Shown piece by piece: positions 1 through 13,155 of a DNA stretch of 64,000 bases. The stretch is from assembly GCA_003439945.1 (NCBI GenBank), contig QVRM01002098.1, positions 124,001-188,000 on the forward strand, read 5' to 3'. This DNA comes from Dermanyssus gallinae (taxonomy: Eukaryota > Arthropoda > Arachnida > Mesostigmata > Dermanyssidae). The notes beneath the pieces are model-generated. The model did no database searches. It saw nothing but the letters and a program-made list of their open reading frames with translations, and was not told where the DNA came from. Positions within the stretch are counted from its first letter, which is position 1. Each line of letters opens with the position of its first letter. Made by a program: the position numbers and the translations under genes.

Positions 1-60
1 TTGGAGTCAGTGCTACAGTATACCTTTTAGATATAACTCCTAGTACTCTCTCTTTCTCTC

Positions 61-102
<42 letters not shown>

Positions 103-214
103 CATCGAACGGCGTAACTATCCATGCTACGGAAGCATTTTTACAGGATATGAGTTCGTATTGCATTCGCTTAAGGTAGCCTTGGGCATCTCAGTATAAA
201 CATGTTAGGTATAT

Positions 215-395
215 TACAATTATATTCGTTTATTTGTTTCGTTTAAATTTTAAATTAAACAATTGTTACAAAAATGTAACACATATTACAACAATTGTTA
301 CAAAAATTTAATACATATTACAACAATTGTTACAAAAATTAAACACATATTACAATATTTTATTCGTTTATTTGTTTCGTTTAATTTGTTTAGGT
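215..395. repeat. 32-bp tandem repeat with flanking direct repeats
   Basis: Three adjacent units of 32 bp begin at 258, 290 and 322, each starting with AACAATTGTTAC, whose first ten bases are a perfect palindrome. The array is bracketed by a longer direct repeat (around 215-250 and 345-395) built on ATTCGTTTATTTGTTTCGTTTAA. No protein or RNA gene is visible. A local tandem duplication is the simplest reading. Confidence 0.85.
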
Positions 396-963
396 ATTTA
401 GCGTTTTTCGTTCTCTCTTCCTTCGTAGTAGATAATGTACGTTTCGATAACTAAAAGACGTGCTAATTAGTGATCCCCCGAGGATCATCTCAGACGTGCC
501 TTAAGCCGTGGCCTCCGACGAGGAAATGCCCTGATCAGGTCCACGGGGACCTCCGTTGGTCCACCGGCGTAACAACGAACCAACCGTGGGAACTGGTTTA
601 CTGAATCACCAGTAATACATGCGTGTGTGCTAGTTCAAAGCAAAATAAGTCTCTCCTAAAAAAAGTCATGCTTAAAGACACGAACAGGAACAGGATGGAC
701 AATGATAACACGTATAAACGATAAGTCGCCACTGCATTGCTGATTCGTGGTAAACCAAGTATGCTGTTCGTTCGCACGACGCATTTGTGTGTGTGTCTGT
801 GGTGTCTTTATGCTACTTGTACTTGATAAAGTTTATGAAGAAAATAAACGTATCGACTCGTAAATGTATCTTAGAATAAGAATAGGTAAATAACACGGTT
901 ACTTAGTGCCTTTTTTTCTGCTGGTCAAAGGGGCGCTTTGTATAGAGGGTTCTATCTAGTTTG

Positions 964-965
<2 letters not shown>
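396..965. other. Stretch with no recognised feature
   Basis: Mixed-composition DNA. It holds a short GT tract near 785-800 and nothing that looks coding or structural. Confidence 0.6.
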
Positions 966-998
<33 letters not shown>

Positions 999-1164
999 AG
1001 CGCTGTAACTCATAAAACAAGTGCAAGTGCAAAGACCTTACACAGCTGTCCTGGGACTTTTGGTTGCCTAGGCAACTTATGAGTCTACTTTTACTGAATG
1101 AACTGTGAGGTACATTTGTTTCATAATGGGGTGTCAACAATCGAACTTATGCATTTAACGATAG

Positions 1165-1290
1165 ACTTCTGTATTGTTTAATTTTATAGTTACAGAGAAA
1201 TGTGATTAACTAACTACAGCACGGCTTGTGAGGAGCGCTACCAGTCGAGCTTATCCTCGATGCAGCCCCTCATTGTGCCCATTATTGCTC
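1165..1290 (-). repeat. 3' end of the retrotransposon, shared with 27.3 kb
   Basis: About 110 bp here closely match 27305-27420 (for example GAGGAG...CTACCAGTCGAGCTT and CAGCCCCTCATTG in both). On the minus strand it contains the last codons (MRGCIEDKLDW then stop) and the untranslated tail of the element described at 1230-1922. The match therefore shows two insertions of one retrotransposon subfamily. Confidence 0.75.
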
Positions 1291-1922
1291 CCGCATTATT
1301 GCCGCGCTAAATCGCCTAGAGAGAGCCGCTGAAGTCGAAAGTCAAGGGCTCGTTTTCCCCTGTCGGCAGTTCAATTCGTTTGCCAATCTTCTGAAAATGC
1401 GACTATGCCTCAGGTTCGGGTTTCCCGAGTGTCTCAAATTCGAGCGACACGAAAATGGACTCTTTAGTGAGCTGGGCATATTTGTTGGTCCATAGACTCG
1501 CGGCCTTGCGTGCCGCGGAGCCAACGGCAGATGCACTGGTCGCCAGGTTCGAGGGGCCGAGCGTGTCGGTGATTATCATATCCCAAAGAAGCGCCTTTCC
1601 TCTTTCAACGGGGATAAGCGTGAGACCGTCCGGTCCTTTTCCATCGTTTCTCAGGAGGCCGGTTGGCTCTCGGATGTATGGCATTAGAGCTGACCTGAAA
1701 GCCCGGGCTGTAATCTCATTAACCTCGCTGTGACGGCTTTGGCGACCTCCGCTTCTACTGCAGGAGAGTCCATGGGTCTCCCAGATGTCCACCTGTGTTC
1801 CGCACGGACACCGGCTTCTCTGTTAGTTTTGTCCCTAACCTCAACCCGCTGCACAGACGAAAGCTTTCGTTATCAAGTAAAGCCCCAAGGTTTGAGGAGA
1901 AGTTGGCTTGGAGCCATTTGCT
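1230..1922 (-). pseudogene. Decayed non-LTR retrotransposon C-terminus (CCHC plus endonuclease-like domain)
   Basis: This reads on the minus strand as the same family as the long frame at 51.8-53.0 kb. From about 1922 down to about 1820 one frame gives a segment ending SFRLCSGLRLGTKL, matching SIRIAVGLRLGADI of the longer copy. A one-base frameshift near 1820 moves the match to the frame holding CPCG followed by THGLSC, the CCHC finger. The second frame continues with GKGPDGLTLIP and LLWDMIITDT, the PD...D core of the restriction-like endonuclease, and FETLGKPEPEA, then stops at 1403. Beyond the stop, a further frame gives FQKIGKRIELPTGENEPL and RGNNAGAIMGTM, matching the end of the family. 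The RT part is absent, as expected for 5' truncation in target-primed insertion. Cannot make a working protein. Confidence 0.85.
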
Positions 1923-2040
1923 TTTTATTTCGGGCTGGCGCTCAGCAAAATTGTGCAACGGTGGGGCTCGAACCCGCGTACTCATGTGTCTTCTCCGGTT
2001 GCGAGGCGCAGGCGAATGCACCATGCACCGGCAAACGACC
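1921..2040 (-). repeat. tRNA-derived SINE, family A (copy 1)
   Basis: On the minus strand a tRNA-like head with the pol III B-box GGTTCGAGCCC is followed after a short gap by a body motif close to GCTGAGCGCCAGCCCGAAA. The same head and body recur at 36.4, 37.1 and 46.7 kb. Most of the body between head and motif is deleted here. The copy directly abuts the retrotransposon remnant at 1922. Confidence 0.7.
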
Positions 2041-2941
2041 GCACGCAGTCGGGCTTAAAGATGTCTTCTGATTTTAATTGTCATTAGCAAACAATTGTGG
2101 GGAATAAAAACACTTTCTACGGGAATTCCGAAAGCCCTACGGCTGACCGAAGGGACCTTTCCACAGCCGCAGCAACCCAGGGTCGTCTGCAACCGTCTGG
2201 GAGTTTAGTTCGGACATTTCGCGATGGGCGTTTACTTGTTGGAGATTCAACCTGTTTGGACTTAACTTTGCTGCCAATCTGCTTCTGACGCAAACAAGAT
2301 CGGTCAAGAGATACAACAGATTCATAAGATATCGCCAACTCCAGAGCGATCTCTCAGATAGTAGTCGATCAATTGTTGATCACAAACATTGTCAACGTTT
2401 TTTTCTGTCATTGACGTCACAGGCCTTCCCAAACGAAGGTCATCTTTGGTCCCTTCACGTCATCGCAAAATCGACGGTAACACGTACACACTGCTTGATA
2501 TATATATATATATATATATATGATTTCTACGTGTTACGACGGTTTTATACCTAATCCTCGCCAGCTCAGGTGTGATCGCAAAATTATAATAAATCATATG
2601 CCCAAGTGTCCTTCTGCAGGTTTTATTTGCGCTCTGTTACTTCGCTTTGCGGTAAGCGTTATTGTCGTTAATATTGGAGCTAAGGACTCGCTCCTGCGAT
2701 TGCATTTGCATCCTCCCATCCGGAAGCTTCAAATCGATTACTAAATAGAGCAGACTGGACGAAAACCCGTGAAGCCTATGAAATGCCAACATAGCTGTCC
2801 GCACTACAGCGCGGTTCATGCAAATAGATGAATTGCAGATTTTTCATCTGCGGATACTTAGCAAGGATGACGTAATGGCTTTAAATATCAGGCTATATAG
2901 CTTAATAATACTGCTTAATGATCATTCGTGCCCTTGTGTGC

Positions 2942-2983
<42 letters not shown>

Positions 2984-3430
2984 AACGCTTTAGTGTCTTC
3001 TAGAGGAACTTAGAGCGGGCAAGCGAGAGAAAAAGAAACAGGAGATATTACTCCCGACTGTCAAAATCGCTAACTCGCATAGAACAATGCTGGTTATGGT
3101 GATGAAGCTTATCGTCCGGGCGAGCGTGTAATTATAAGGTGTCTAGCCAAAGGTTAGTCCACTTCCACAGAGTTTCCTTGCCAGAAGTGTCACCTTTTCG
3201 CTGTATATGGGCTAAAAATGTCTCACAAAGTGATTTCAATGAGTGTTCAATAAAAAAAAAAATATTAAGAGCTTTATCAGTACGTTAAACCCGCCTACAT
3301 GCTGGTGGGCCAGAACCCTCCAGCGTATCAAACGTTCGCTACTAAGCTATTGTAATTACTATAGAGATTATTACTATATAAACCACTCACTGGTTAATAA
3401 AATGAACATGTTGCCTGTTATACTCGAATA
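2041..3430. other. Stretch with no recognised gene
   Basis: Two (TA)n tracts (2497-2521 and 2943-2978) and otherwise unique-looking, AT-moderate DNA. I saw no transposon protein similarity and no convincing exon. Confidence 0.55.
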
Positions 3431-3561
<131 letters not shown>

Positions 3562-3569
3562 TTGCCAAC

Positions 3570-6500
3570 GGCTTCGCACTAGAGAGTCCGATCGACAGTC
3601 AATCAGTCACTCAGTTAGCCAGCCGCCAGTCACCGAGTCAGCCGGATGTCCCTCGGACGCTAAACAAAACGAAGCAAGCGAGCGAGCGTTCAATCTTTTG
3701 TTTTGAGCAGCTAGGCGAGACGTAGCTATTTGCCATTTGATGAGCGAGCGAGCTGCAACAGTACCGAAACATTTGTGCGAGCTTGCTTGTCGTTGGCTCA
3801 TCCATCGGACCATCGTATGGGTCTCTCTGTTTGTCTCTCTGTGTGCCTGTCTGTCTGCCTAGTTCTGTTGATCATGATGTTGTTGTTGTTGTCATTCATG
3901 ATAATTGTTATTGTTGCAGCAGCAGCAGCAGAAGCAGTCGGTCTGTACGACAAGGTGGGACGTCAGCGAGCTGTCGACGAGCACCGTATCGCGTGTACGA
4001 ACCTGCCTGGATGATGCGTGATGATTGTTACTCAGCTCTGCTCTCTGTGCCGTAGCAGCGCGATGCTCTTTCCTACTGGCAATGTGAACACAACGCTACT
4101 CGAACTCGAACGAGTAGCCTACATCGTGTTAGAGTAGAACCGAGACGCTCTTTTGGTTGCTTGACTCATTCCTTCATTCATTCATGGTCGGTCGGTTGGT
4201 TGGTTGGTCGGCTGGCTGATTGCGCTCGGTTGAGAGTCGGGCTGTATGTATGTATGTACGTATGGGCGTATGTATGAATGTTTGTATGTATGTACGGCTG
4301 TTAGTCATGGCGGCTACGTTGGTGTTGTTGTTGTCGGCGGCGTACTCTTCGTTGTCATAGGCAGTGGGCGTCGTCATGACGATTGACGTCATGTCGTCAT
4401 GGCGACGACCACGCGTAGCCCCACCTTTGTTGCACGTATTGCTCGTGTCAATGTTGTTTATGCTGTTGTTGTTGTTGTTGTTGCTGCTGCTACTAGTTTG
4501 CTGTTGTTATTGTTGCAGCTGCTGCTGCTGGTCTTGTTGATATTGTTGCTGCTGGTATTATTGTTGTTGTTTTTGTTGTTCCTACTACTGCTGGTTTTGC
4601 TGTTGCTGTTGTTGTTGTTTTTGCTACTGCTGGTTTTGCTGTTATTGTTGTTGTTGCTGCTTCGGATGATGCTGCTCTAGGGGGCAACCCGGCCGCCAGA
4701 CGAGATGGGACAGACTGGCTAGAGGAGTATTGTCGTTCGTGCCAGTCATTGTCAGCTTGTCATCGAAATGGGATACACATACTTACAGGCGGCGACCTAC
4801 GTCGACGGCGACAGCAGCAACATTTACAATTTGAACAGCAGCTCTATCCTCTTCGGCCGCTGCTGTGGTTGTTTTTGTTGTTGTTATTGTTGTTGTTGTT
4901 GTTATTATTGTTGTTGTTGTTGTCGTCGCCCGCAAAGTAGGTAAGGTTCGAAGGCAGGCTGCATGGGTACAGTTGCACCTACCCGGACGACGTACACAGC
5001 GAATTCCAATCACTTTTCGCTACTCGTTCACTGAGAGCTCACTGGATTGGTTGAAAGTTTCGCCGTTTCGTCTCGCCGTATTGGGTCGAACATGGTTGTT
5101 CTCGACATCATCTTCAGAGTCTTCAGCGTTACCGTCTTCTTTTCTCTTCATATCTTCTTTGGTGGGCCTGCTGTTTTGCTGGCTGCGCTTTTCTGTGTGT
5201 TGTTATTGTTATCATAATTATTATTATTGTTGCTGTTGTCATTGTTATTGTTTTTGTCGGTGTTGTTGTTTCACTGATGATGATGTTGTTGTTGTTGTTG
5301 ATACTGCTGCTGCTACTGCTGCCGCCTTCTTGTTGTCTAGTAAGAAAAGGACCGGCTTGGCAGCTGCCGACAGGTATGACAGCTATGGTTGGCGAAGAGT
5401 TCGAGGTAGGCGTTGTTTGCCCGTTTCCCTCACGATGGCCGTGGCAATGGCCCGTGGCTGCAGGAGCGGATTGCGTGTGGCTGCTGAATCAAGTAGAACG
5501 ACCAACTCGTTCACCCGTTGGGTCGGTCCCTAGGTCCGTCGGACGGACGAGCGGGCCGGCGGCATGAAACGACCCGATGCTCTCTTGCCGCTGTAGGGAT
5601 TATGGTAGCGGCGGGCGGGTGAGGAGTGGCCATATAGCTGGACGGGTGAATTGTCCTGCTGCTGCTCCTGCTTCTGCTGGTGGTGCCGCTCCTGCAGTGG
5701 CTACTACGCCTGCGTTCCATCCCGGGGCGCGGGACTCCGGAGTGGGGGTGGTTCAGCCACCGTTGACGTATCGTGGCGCGGGACTCCGGAGTGGGGGTGG
5801 TTCGGCCACCGTTGACGTATCGCGCCATCGCCGCCGTATGATGACGCAAGCTAGGCAGTCAGGCTGGCTGGCTGGCTGGCAGGCAGGCAGGCAAACAACA
5901 AGAAGACCCATCCTTACCTCCTGCTCCCTCTTTCCTTCTTCCTCGTTTCGTTGCTTCTTGCCTGTGTCCGGTTAGCCCCTCGTGTACGCCACCCTTACAC
6001 ACTTGTCGCCCAGTCCTGAGGCCCTTGTCTGTCTTGACTGACTACGTCTTCCACCGCCGCAGCCGCAGTCACCGCCCCCACACTTCCACTGCCTCAGAAG
6101 CTTCGTTCTGCGAGCGGCCTCACCTAGGCGGCTTGAGTGGATGAGTGCGCACCGACCGAGCTAGCGCTAGCGAGCCGGCCGACCGCCGTGCCCAACCGCT
6201 ATAGACTGTGGTAAGGGGCCACCCGGTTGGGCAGCTCCCGTAGCTGACAAGGTCGGCAGCGGAGGGAACCGCGCCGCTTCTTCCGGCGCCGCGCTTGTTG
6301 GTGTTGTCGGCGTCCTCGATGTCCCAGACGCACAGTCATCCAAAAGGTCTCTCACCCTCGGCAGTAGAAGTAGGGGTATGTGAGGAAGGAGAGGAGGGGC
6401 TGGCTCTGTTGTGCCGTGTCCGGTAGACGACACAGAAGCTGGGCGGGGAGGGGGGGGGATGAAGAGGCTAAGGATAGCACGAACGATGTCGGAATATGTT

Positions 6501-8000
6501 ACGCGTTCGTTCGAAGGTGGAAGGGGGGCCGTCGCCGTGACACAAGAAGAAGAAGGGTGGGTTTGCTTGCCTATCTGCCTGTCTGTCTGCTTGCTTGCTA
6601 CTGTAGGCTGAGTGAGTGAGTGAACGAGTCTGAGTGAAGGTGGGTCTTCTCGTTCGTTTGGCATCGAGCCAGTAATGGCAGGGGGAAACGCGGGGAGCCG
6701 GGGGGAGGGGCTTTGTCCTCTGTCCAGGCTCACCACTGCTGCTACTGCGCCCCCCTACGCGGCTTCACTTCGTCAAGACTTATGAGCACGAGACGGACCG
6801 GCGAACAAACGGACGGGCGACCGAGCGGCTTATGGATGGAGGGAGCAGAGGGAGCACCGGGATAAAGAACCAAGGAGCTCAAGCGAGAGACGACGGGGAG
6901 AATACCCATGGCAACCCATCTCCCGGATGAGCGGGGGGGAGGGAAGGGGAGGTACATGAGGTAGAGGTATTGGTGATATGTGGGGAAGCGGAGAGTCGGG
7001 GTCTTGCGACAAGCCTAGGACATGAACGAAAGGCCCTGCTCCGCCCCCCAACAACGGTGGCCACCGTGGCGGTGTTGGTGGTGGTGGCGGTGGTGGTAGT
7101 GGCAGCAGCAGCAGCAGAAGCGTCAGCGGTATCAGTAGCGATGACTTCGGCTGATGTGTCTGGCTGGCCCGGGCCTATCGTCGAGCAAAACGAGCAAAGT
7201 CTCGGCGCCGGCTGCGGCGTCAATAGGGGGTTACCAGGCGGCCGCTGACGAGGAAAACGGTGGCCATAGATGTCATAGATAGACAGACAGACAGAGAGAG
7301 AGAAACAGTCAGTCGCTTATCCACCCATTCGCTTGCACTCGTAGTCCGAGTGAAATCAAACAGCAAGCATGCCATCAGGCTCGCAGGCCTGCAGACTCGC
7401 AGACCGTTGGTTCCCTTCGCTGGCTGGTTAGTCGTTTGGCTGAAAAGGATGCGATAGATAGAGGAAAGGAAGGAAGCAAGTGTCTTGACCATAGATTTTG
7501 CCGCCGTCTATCTCGCCGTCGTGACAACTTCCGATTGCCGCTCGTTGACACTATTGCTGCTGTTGTGGCTGCTGCTATTGCTGCCGGTAGCAATAATGCT
7601 TGCTTATTCTATTTTCTCGTTCCCCTCCAGTTCCCCTGATCCTCGTTCTCCTCCTCCTGCTGCTGTTGCCGCTATTTGTGCTTCTGCTTCGGATATGATA
7701 GGCTCTTAACCCTCGGTCAGGCGTCAAGATGGCCGGGGCCGATGACGGCGGTCACGACGACAGTCAGAAACAGGGCCTGACCCGACTCTCTTCCGTGGGC
7801 AAATAAAAGCCAAACCAGCGACGTGCGGCTACGTAATCAGCCTTGCCTGCTCGTAAGTCGACGAGCGTACAGCTGCGAGTTAACCCGACTTCTAGGGCCT
7901 TAAGCAAAGCTGGCACGTCTTACGACAACGGCGAAAGGGTTTTTTCTAGCAAAGCTGGACCCTACCAGCTTTCTTACTCGCCCTGATATCCGTCATAGTT
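3570..8000. other. GC-rich low-complexity tract without a defensible gene
   Basis: The plus strand is rich in TTG/TGC/GTC triplets: about 3880-3942, 4446-4680, 4862-4925 and 5205-5325. There are also short tetranucleotide runs such as CTGG/CAGG at 5863-5892 and many GA/TC stretches. Long frames exist, such as 6167-6736 on the minus strand (189 codons, Pro/Ser/Thr-rich), but they are compositionally biased and show no domain I recognise. Triplet arrays in a GC-rich block could lie near a gene's 5' end; I cannot show that. Confidence 0.5.
5726..5823. repeat. 49-bp tandem duplication
   Basis: Two head-to-tail units of 49 bp begin at 5726 and 5775. They carry GGACTCCGGAGTGGGGGTGG and differ at about two positions. 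The period is not a multiple of three, so it does not preserve a reading frame. Confidence 0.9.
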
Positions 8001-8179
8001 GCTTAGCCTTGCACATGCCCTTATTTTTATATCGCAACGGAAGATCTGCCACTGTTTTCTTTCTAGCGAGGTGACTGGCAACGCGGCTGGCGATAGCCAA
8101 TCTTATATGTGCATATATGGCACATTACGTGTGCGTGTCATAAATATGTACGTGTGCATATATATATATATATATATAT

Positions 8180-10330
8180 GTTTTCTGCTGAATGTTTTAT
8201 ATTAGTGCTCCAGAGTTGAATCACTGGCCAGGCTGGCTTAGTGACCGTGTTTTTATGTATAATATTTGACTATATACCTAACAAAGGTGATTAATAAATG
8301 AATGAATTAGTTGTTTTATAGATATATACAAATTTAAGCACAATTATTTTTAAACATAAAACTCTTGTACGATACAGCCAAGGACGGATAAGACTGGACA
8401 ATTTTACGCGAAGGACGAAACAACTACTGCCCATAGTGGAAAACAATAGCAACGTCGGTAAGAGATAAGCGATGCAGTGTAGCAACATTTGAGTGTTTGA
8501 ACCAAAGTGGCCTTTGTGTAATGATAGGCAAGAAGGCACTTACTTAGGGAGGTACCTTTTCCCGGACCCTCACTTCAGACCATAAATCTTCGTGAAGACA
8601 GGTATTGCGTCAAACGGCCAACGCTCGACAGCGCATTTTGGTCTCTGCCAATCCATCTCCTTCGTTCCGGGGATCACTGAAAGAGGCCACGCGCTCGCAA
8701 AGCAATCCGGCTAAACCGTTTTTACGCTTGACGCTACGTCCGTGTACTCGTGTCGTCGTGAGCCCACAAGGCGCAACGGATGAAACTATTGAGTATTTAA
8801 ATATCCGAGTTTCTGTCCAGGACGAGCGGACGAAGGGTACTAAATGGCTTGGCGCTGCAAATTACTGATGTCTCCTATACAAAAGTGGTTCCATTTTGTC
8901 GACGGTTAAACGACCCGGGCAAGATCCAAATGCATAGCCAAGCATAGAGTGTTCCGTCACCTTTCTTCCTCTGTACCGTATCCCGTCGTAGTGCTAATCT
9001 TAGTGAGATTCCTCTACACAAAGAAATTACCTAATATGTGAATTGAGCGTATTAGCAACGGGATATTTAATGTTTCTCTACGAGTTGACGGCCGGCAGTT
9101 GCGTCGCCTGAAACAATCCCAGAGCCGTTATATAGGTTTCTGGGTGTCTATTTTGACTTAACTAGTGTTTAGTGGCAAACACACGTATTTTTTACGTTAC
9201 GTTAGGCAAAGCAGTCTTAATAATTTAACTCGTACGCACGGCACTTGCATCTGCAATGATTAAAGCATTGCACTAGATTTAGCTTATACCACGTATCACT
9301 TCAAGAAGTGGTGTTGATGTGCACATATGAGGGTCGTCCACTTGACCTTAACTCGAATGTTCAACTGAAATGGTTGGCGGTTCTAAACTGGGTTAACTTT
9401 TTTCTGATGGGAGGTTTTGGAAATGCATATGCTTGTGCGTCACTAGCAGCCTGCGTGATTATTGTGGGACTTACATACTCACTAAACACGGGTTCCTCCC
9501 CCTCATCCCCCCAGGCTCTGTATTACATTGGCATCACTTCGAAGGAGAAATTGGGTTAACTATTAGACACCCGTAAGCCCTAGCCGAGACAGAACTACAT
9601 TCTCGAGCTTATAGTAAGTATTGTTCATTGGTGCTTACCGCCTAGACATAATCGAACCTATTTCTTCTACTTTGTTTCTAGTGTTGGCTGGTAGGCGATG
9701 ACTAAATGCTAGTACTTCATCTCTAACTTTTTAAAGATCAAACCGCGCTCATTCACTCTATTTATCTGGGCTTTCGCCAGCAGCAGCAGCAGAGGAGTGC
9801 AGCAGCGGGGCGCAGAACGGAAACGCTGACAACAATAACTTTTTCTCTCTCTCTGTCTCTCTCTCCCTAGAAAGCAGTAGAGTGTAGAGTGGGCAAGCGT
9901 GTTTTTTTTCTTCCCGTTCATTTTGTCCCTATTGCTGTTGCGTTTCATTTCATTTTGAAGGCTGTTGAGTTCCGACGAACGTTCTTTTCAGACTGGCCGT
10001 CATTGTCCGACGCCACATCTTGCGTCTACGCTGAGATGGCGAGAGCATGGAAGAAGAGCAAGGAAGCAACAGCGAGAGAGAAAGGGAGAGAGAGAAAGGG
10101 GGTGAGGGCGAGATCTGTCTTCGTTCATCGCTCATCGCGCGTCGTTTGAACGTACGCGGATGTCTTTCACAGAGGTGGTGGAGGTTGTTGCCTTGCTAAG
10201 ATCCACAAGAAATCCGAATTCGGGCCAAGTCGAGGGAACGCTGGTGATGGTACCTACTCTTCCTCCGTGTCTCATCGGGCCAACAGCCCGTCTTGTCGAC
10301 CAAGGCGGACCGGGCGAGCCGAGATGAACG
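8180..10330. other. Stretch with no recognised gene
   Basis: Ordinary-complexity sequence. A frame at 9308-9559 is rich in hydrophobic residues but has no homologue I recognise and no supporting signals. A CAG run (9780-9793) and GA-rich tract (10070-10105) are the only simple repeats. Confidence 0.5.
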
Positions 10331-10331
10331 C

Positions 10332-10415
10332 GTTGTCGTCGTCGTCGTCGTCGTCGTTGTTGTTGCTGTTGTTGTTGCTGTTGTTGTTGTTGTTGTTGTT
10401 GTTGCTGTTGTTGTG
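10332..10415. repeat. (GTC)n/(GTT)n/(CTG) triplet array
   Basis: About 84 bp of GTC units passing into GTT units with interspersed CTG. Period-3 composition gives open frames on both strands that should not be read as genes. Confidence 0.92.
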
Positions 10416-10419
10416 AGAG

Positions 10420-12346
10420 CTAGCTGAGTGTGGCACAGCCGAGCGTGGCGGTAGAGGCGGGCTTCGCTAGTTCTTTGCCTGTTCGCTCGACAGAGAGGAA
10501 TCTCAGTCTGGATTTGGGTTGTCTCTGTATGACGATGATGAAAGTGATGACCTTTCTTTGTCGCGGCGTCCTTCTTCCTTTGTCACGACGGTAATGGCGG
10601 CCTGGACAACACCTGAACAAAACAGTTCAGTCGCCACACTCACGTCGTGCCCGACCGTCTCATGACTGGCGTCGCTTCTCGGAAGAGGTCGACGACAATT
10701 TGTCCGCGACCAACACGCAACGGTCACACCACGCTAGCCAGCGACAAGCAGCCACGAGTAGAGACTGAATAGAGTAACCGTAGTTTATTCAACAAATAGT
10801 ACCACAGTGTAGTCAGCTGAATTAAATCAAATACGAAACTCTGACAGCAGTACCTGGGGGGTGCGGGAGGTTGTGGGATGGCGGGTGAGCCAGGGGCGGG
10901 GGGGGGAGGCTGCCCAATACGCGCAGATCAACAGGGCCTACCGGGAGTTATTCTTACGGTACGATCCTCTTGCACGTGTATATGGCGTGTTCCTACATGC
11001 GTCGTGCACACAGATAGACATACATACATACGTACATACACACACACGTTCAGACACAACCACTCATACTTATCCACATATGATATCCTCACAAGATATG
11101 CGTAGACACCTACACACGTGGTTCCTACAGGTGGTCCTCCAGAAAAGTAATCACACCAGACCAACAGGGAAATGTGAGCACGAGAGTTGGCCAAGTGCCG
11201 AACACCCAGGAAGCGTTCGACGCGTTACTAAGCAGGCGCCAGTGGCCGCGTGTTTTCTTCGCCTCCTTGAAAGGAGGACATACAAACAGAGATAGAGAGA
11301 TAGAGGAGGGGAAGAGACATACAGAGAGAAAAAGTCGGGGGGGGGGGGGGGAGAGGAGTAGGTCAGCTTTCGGCCTGTGGACGCCCCCCCCTTCACACGA
11401 GATTCAACACGAATACACAGTTAGTCCATGGCCACGGCCATGATGTGTACCGCGGCGTACACAGCGATGCTAGACGCATAGTATCGTAGATCGCTGACAG
11501 CGACGATTCAAACTAGTCGTCGTTGTGTTGTTAGCTGCTTAGCCAAAACAAATGCAGCCAGACAAGCCACAAAACAGGCACTACTACACTGCTACTACAA
11601 CTACTACACCGACTACTCGATAGGCTGTAACCAGCCGGTCGTTGCTGTAGCTAGAAAGTATTTGGAATAATATTTTGCTGCCACTGTCGGCACTGTCGAC
11701 AGGAAAGTAAAGGGTCGCCTCGGTTAGCCGGGGCGCGTTCTGAATCTGCCCGTGGGAGCCTATCTACGGGCTGATGTATGGGTGTGTGTGTGTTTATTTT
11801 GTAATACAGGTTCTCTAATTCGAACAAATACATGAGGTCTAATGTACTATCTAATGACTATTATAACGCATAGTCGCTCCCGCTACAATGAAGTAAAGCA
11901 GGTGGAAACCTTGTCTGATCACAGGATCGCTTGGTTGGGTTACCAGGTACGTGTTTTTCGCCGTCCTGGTCGGGCTCTGCCTGCATGTTCACGAAGAAGG
12001 ATTGAAAGGAACCAAGCGATGTATTTCTCAAATTTACTCACACCTTTTTGATACCGCCACGTCTATGGTATGTAGTACTTGTAGGCAAACAGGCTAAATT
12101 CTTCTTCAAGACGTACAGACTGCGAGGATAGATAGCTTTGCATAAATCGGAATAAACAGACACATAAAGCATTGTCAGATAAGCGCAAAGTTTTCAAGTA
12201 TGCTCCTACATGAGAGTACGCAATAATTATAGTATCCAGCTCAGCGGGGCGGTTACAAGCATCTAACTATGTTCAATATATTATAGAATGCGTGTTGTGG
12301 TCCATAATAGTTTTCAGAATGCCTAATTACACGATTTAGTTTTTTT

Positions 12347-12391
<45 letters not shown>

Positions 12392-13120
12392 TTGTCTTTT
12401 GTCTTATATTTTGCCATTACTATCAATTGTCCTGGAAATGCATGGGCTTTCGATGAGGTGTCTAGATGTCTCGGTAACTAACTCAGCTATAAACGGAGAG
12501 TAACAGGGTAGCAGTGATAAAAGATATGGTCACATATCGGCGGCGGTTTGTGCCAGTGTGATAATGATATCTTTATCGGCTAGAAAACAACCGGCAAAGG
12601 GCGTGGCGGGGCAGTCGCTCTAATGGTCGTTTCGGTTGGATCGGGCACTTATGATCCGCAACTAGATTGGGCAGATAGACTGATCGGCAACGAGAAAAAC
12701 AGCGCGGCTCAATTCTGACTGACACCCTAAACTTGTTATGATTTATCTAGTTCCGTCCTGGTATGATGAGCTATTTGCTAACAACGTATCTGCCGATCAA
12801 CGAGAGTCTGTAGGTGTGGTCAAGCTGTTGGAGAAAACCTACGTTATCGGTATTTTGTGGTCTTGAAAAGCTGTTTGACATACTTACTGTAACAACTTGC
12901 GTAAGACAGTGAGAATCGTGCTTTTGTCTGAGGAGACAGACAGAGAGAGAGAGAGAGATTTCACCCGCTTGTATAAAAGCCTTATAAGGATAATACCGAT
13001 TTACGTAATGGCCCTCATGCAGTCCTGTAAAGTGTATCAATACAAAGCTACATTTTCAATGTATGTATATACAAAGTCGCAATACGAGTGCCCATAACGA
13101 ATGCACCGCTTAACCTTTAC

Positions 13121-13155
<35 letters not shown>

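Noticed and set aside
9308..9559. Small membrane protein of 83 residues
   Set aside because: Hydrophobic composition only; no family, no promoter or splice evidence.
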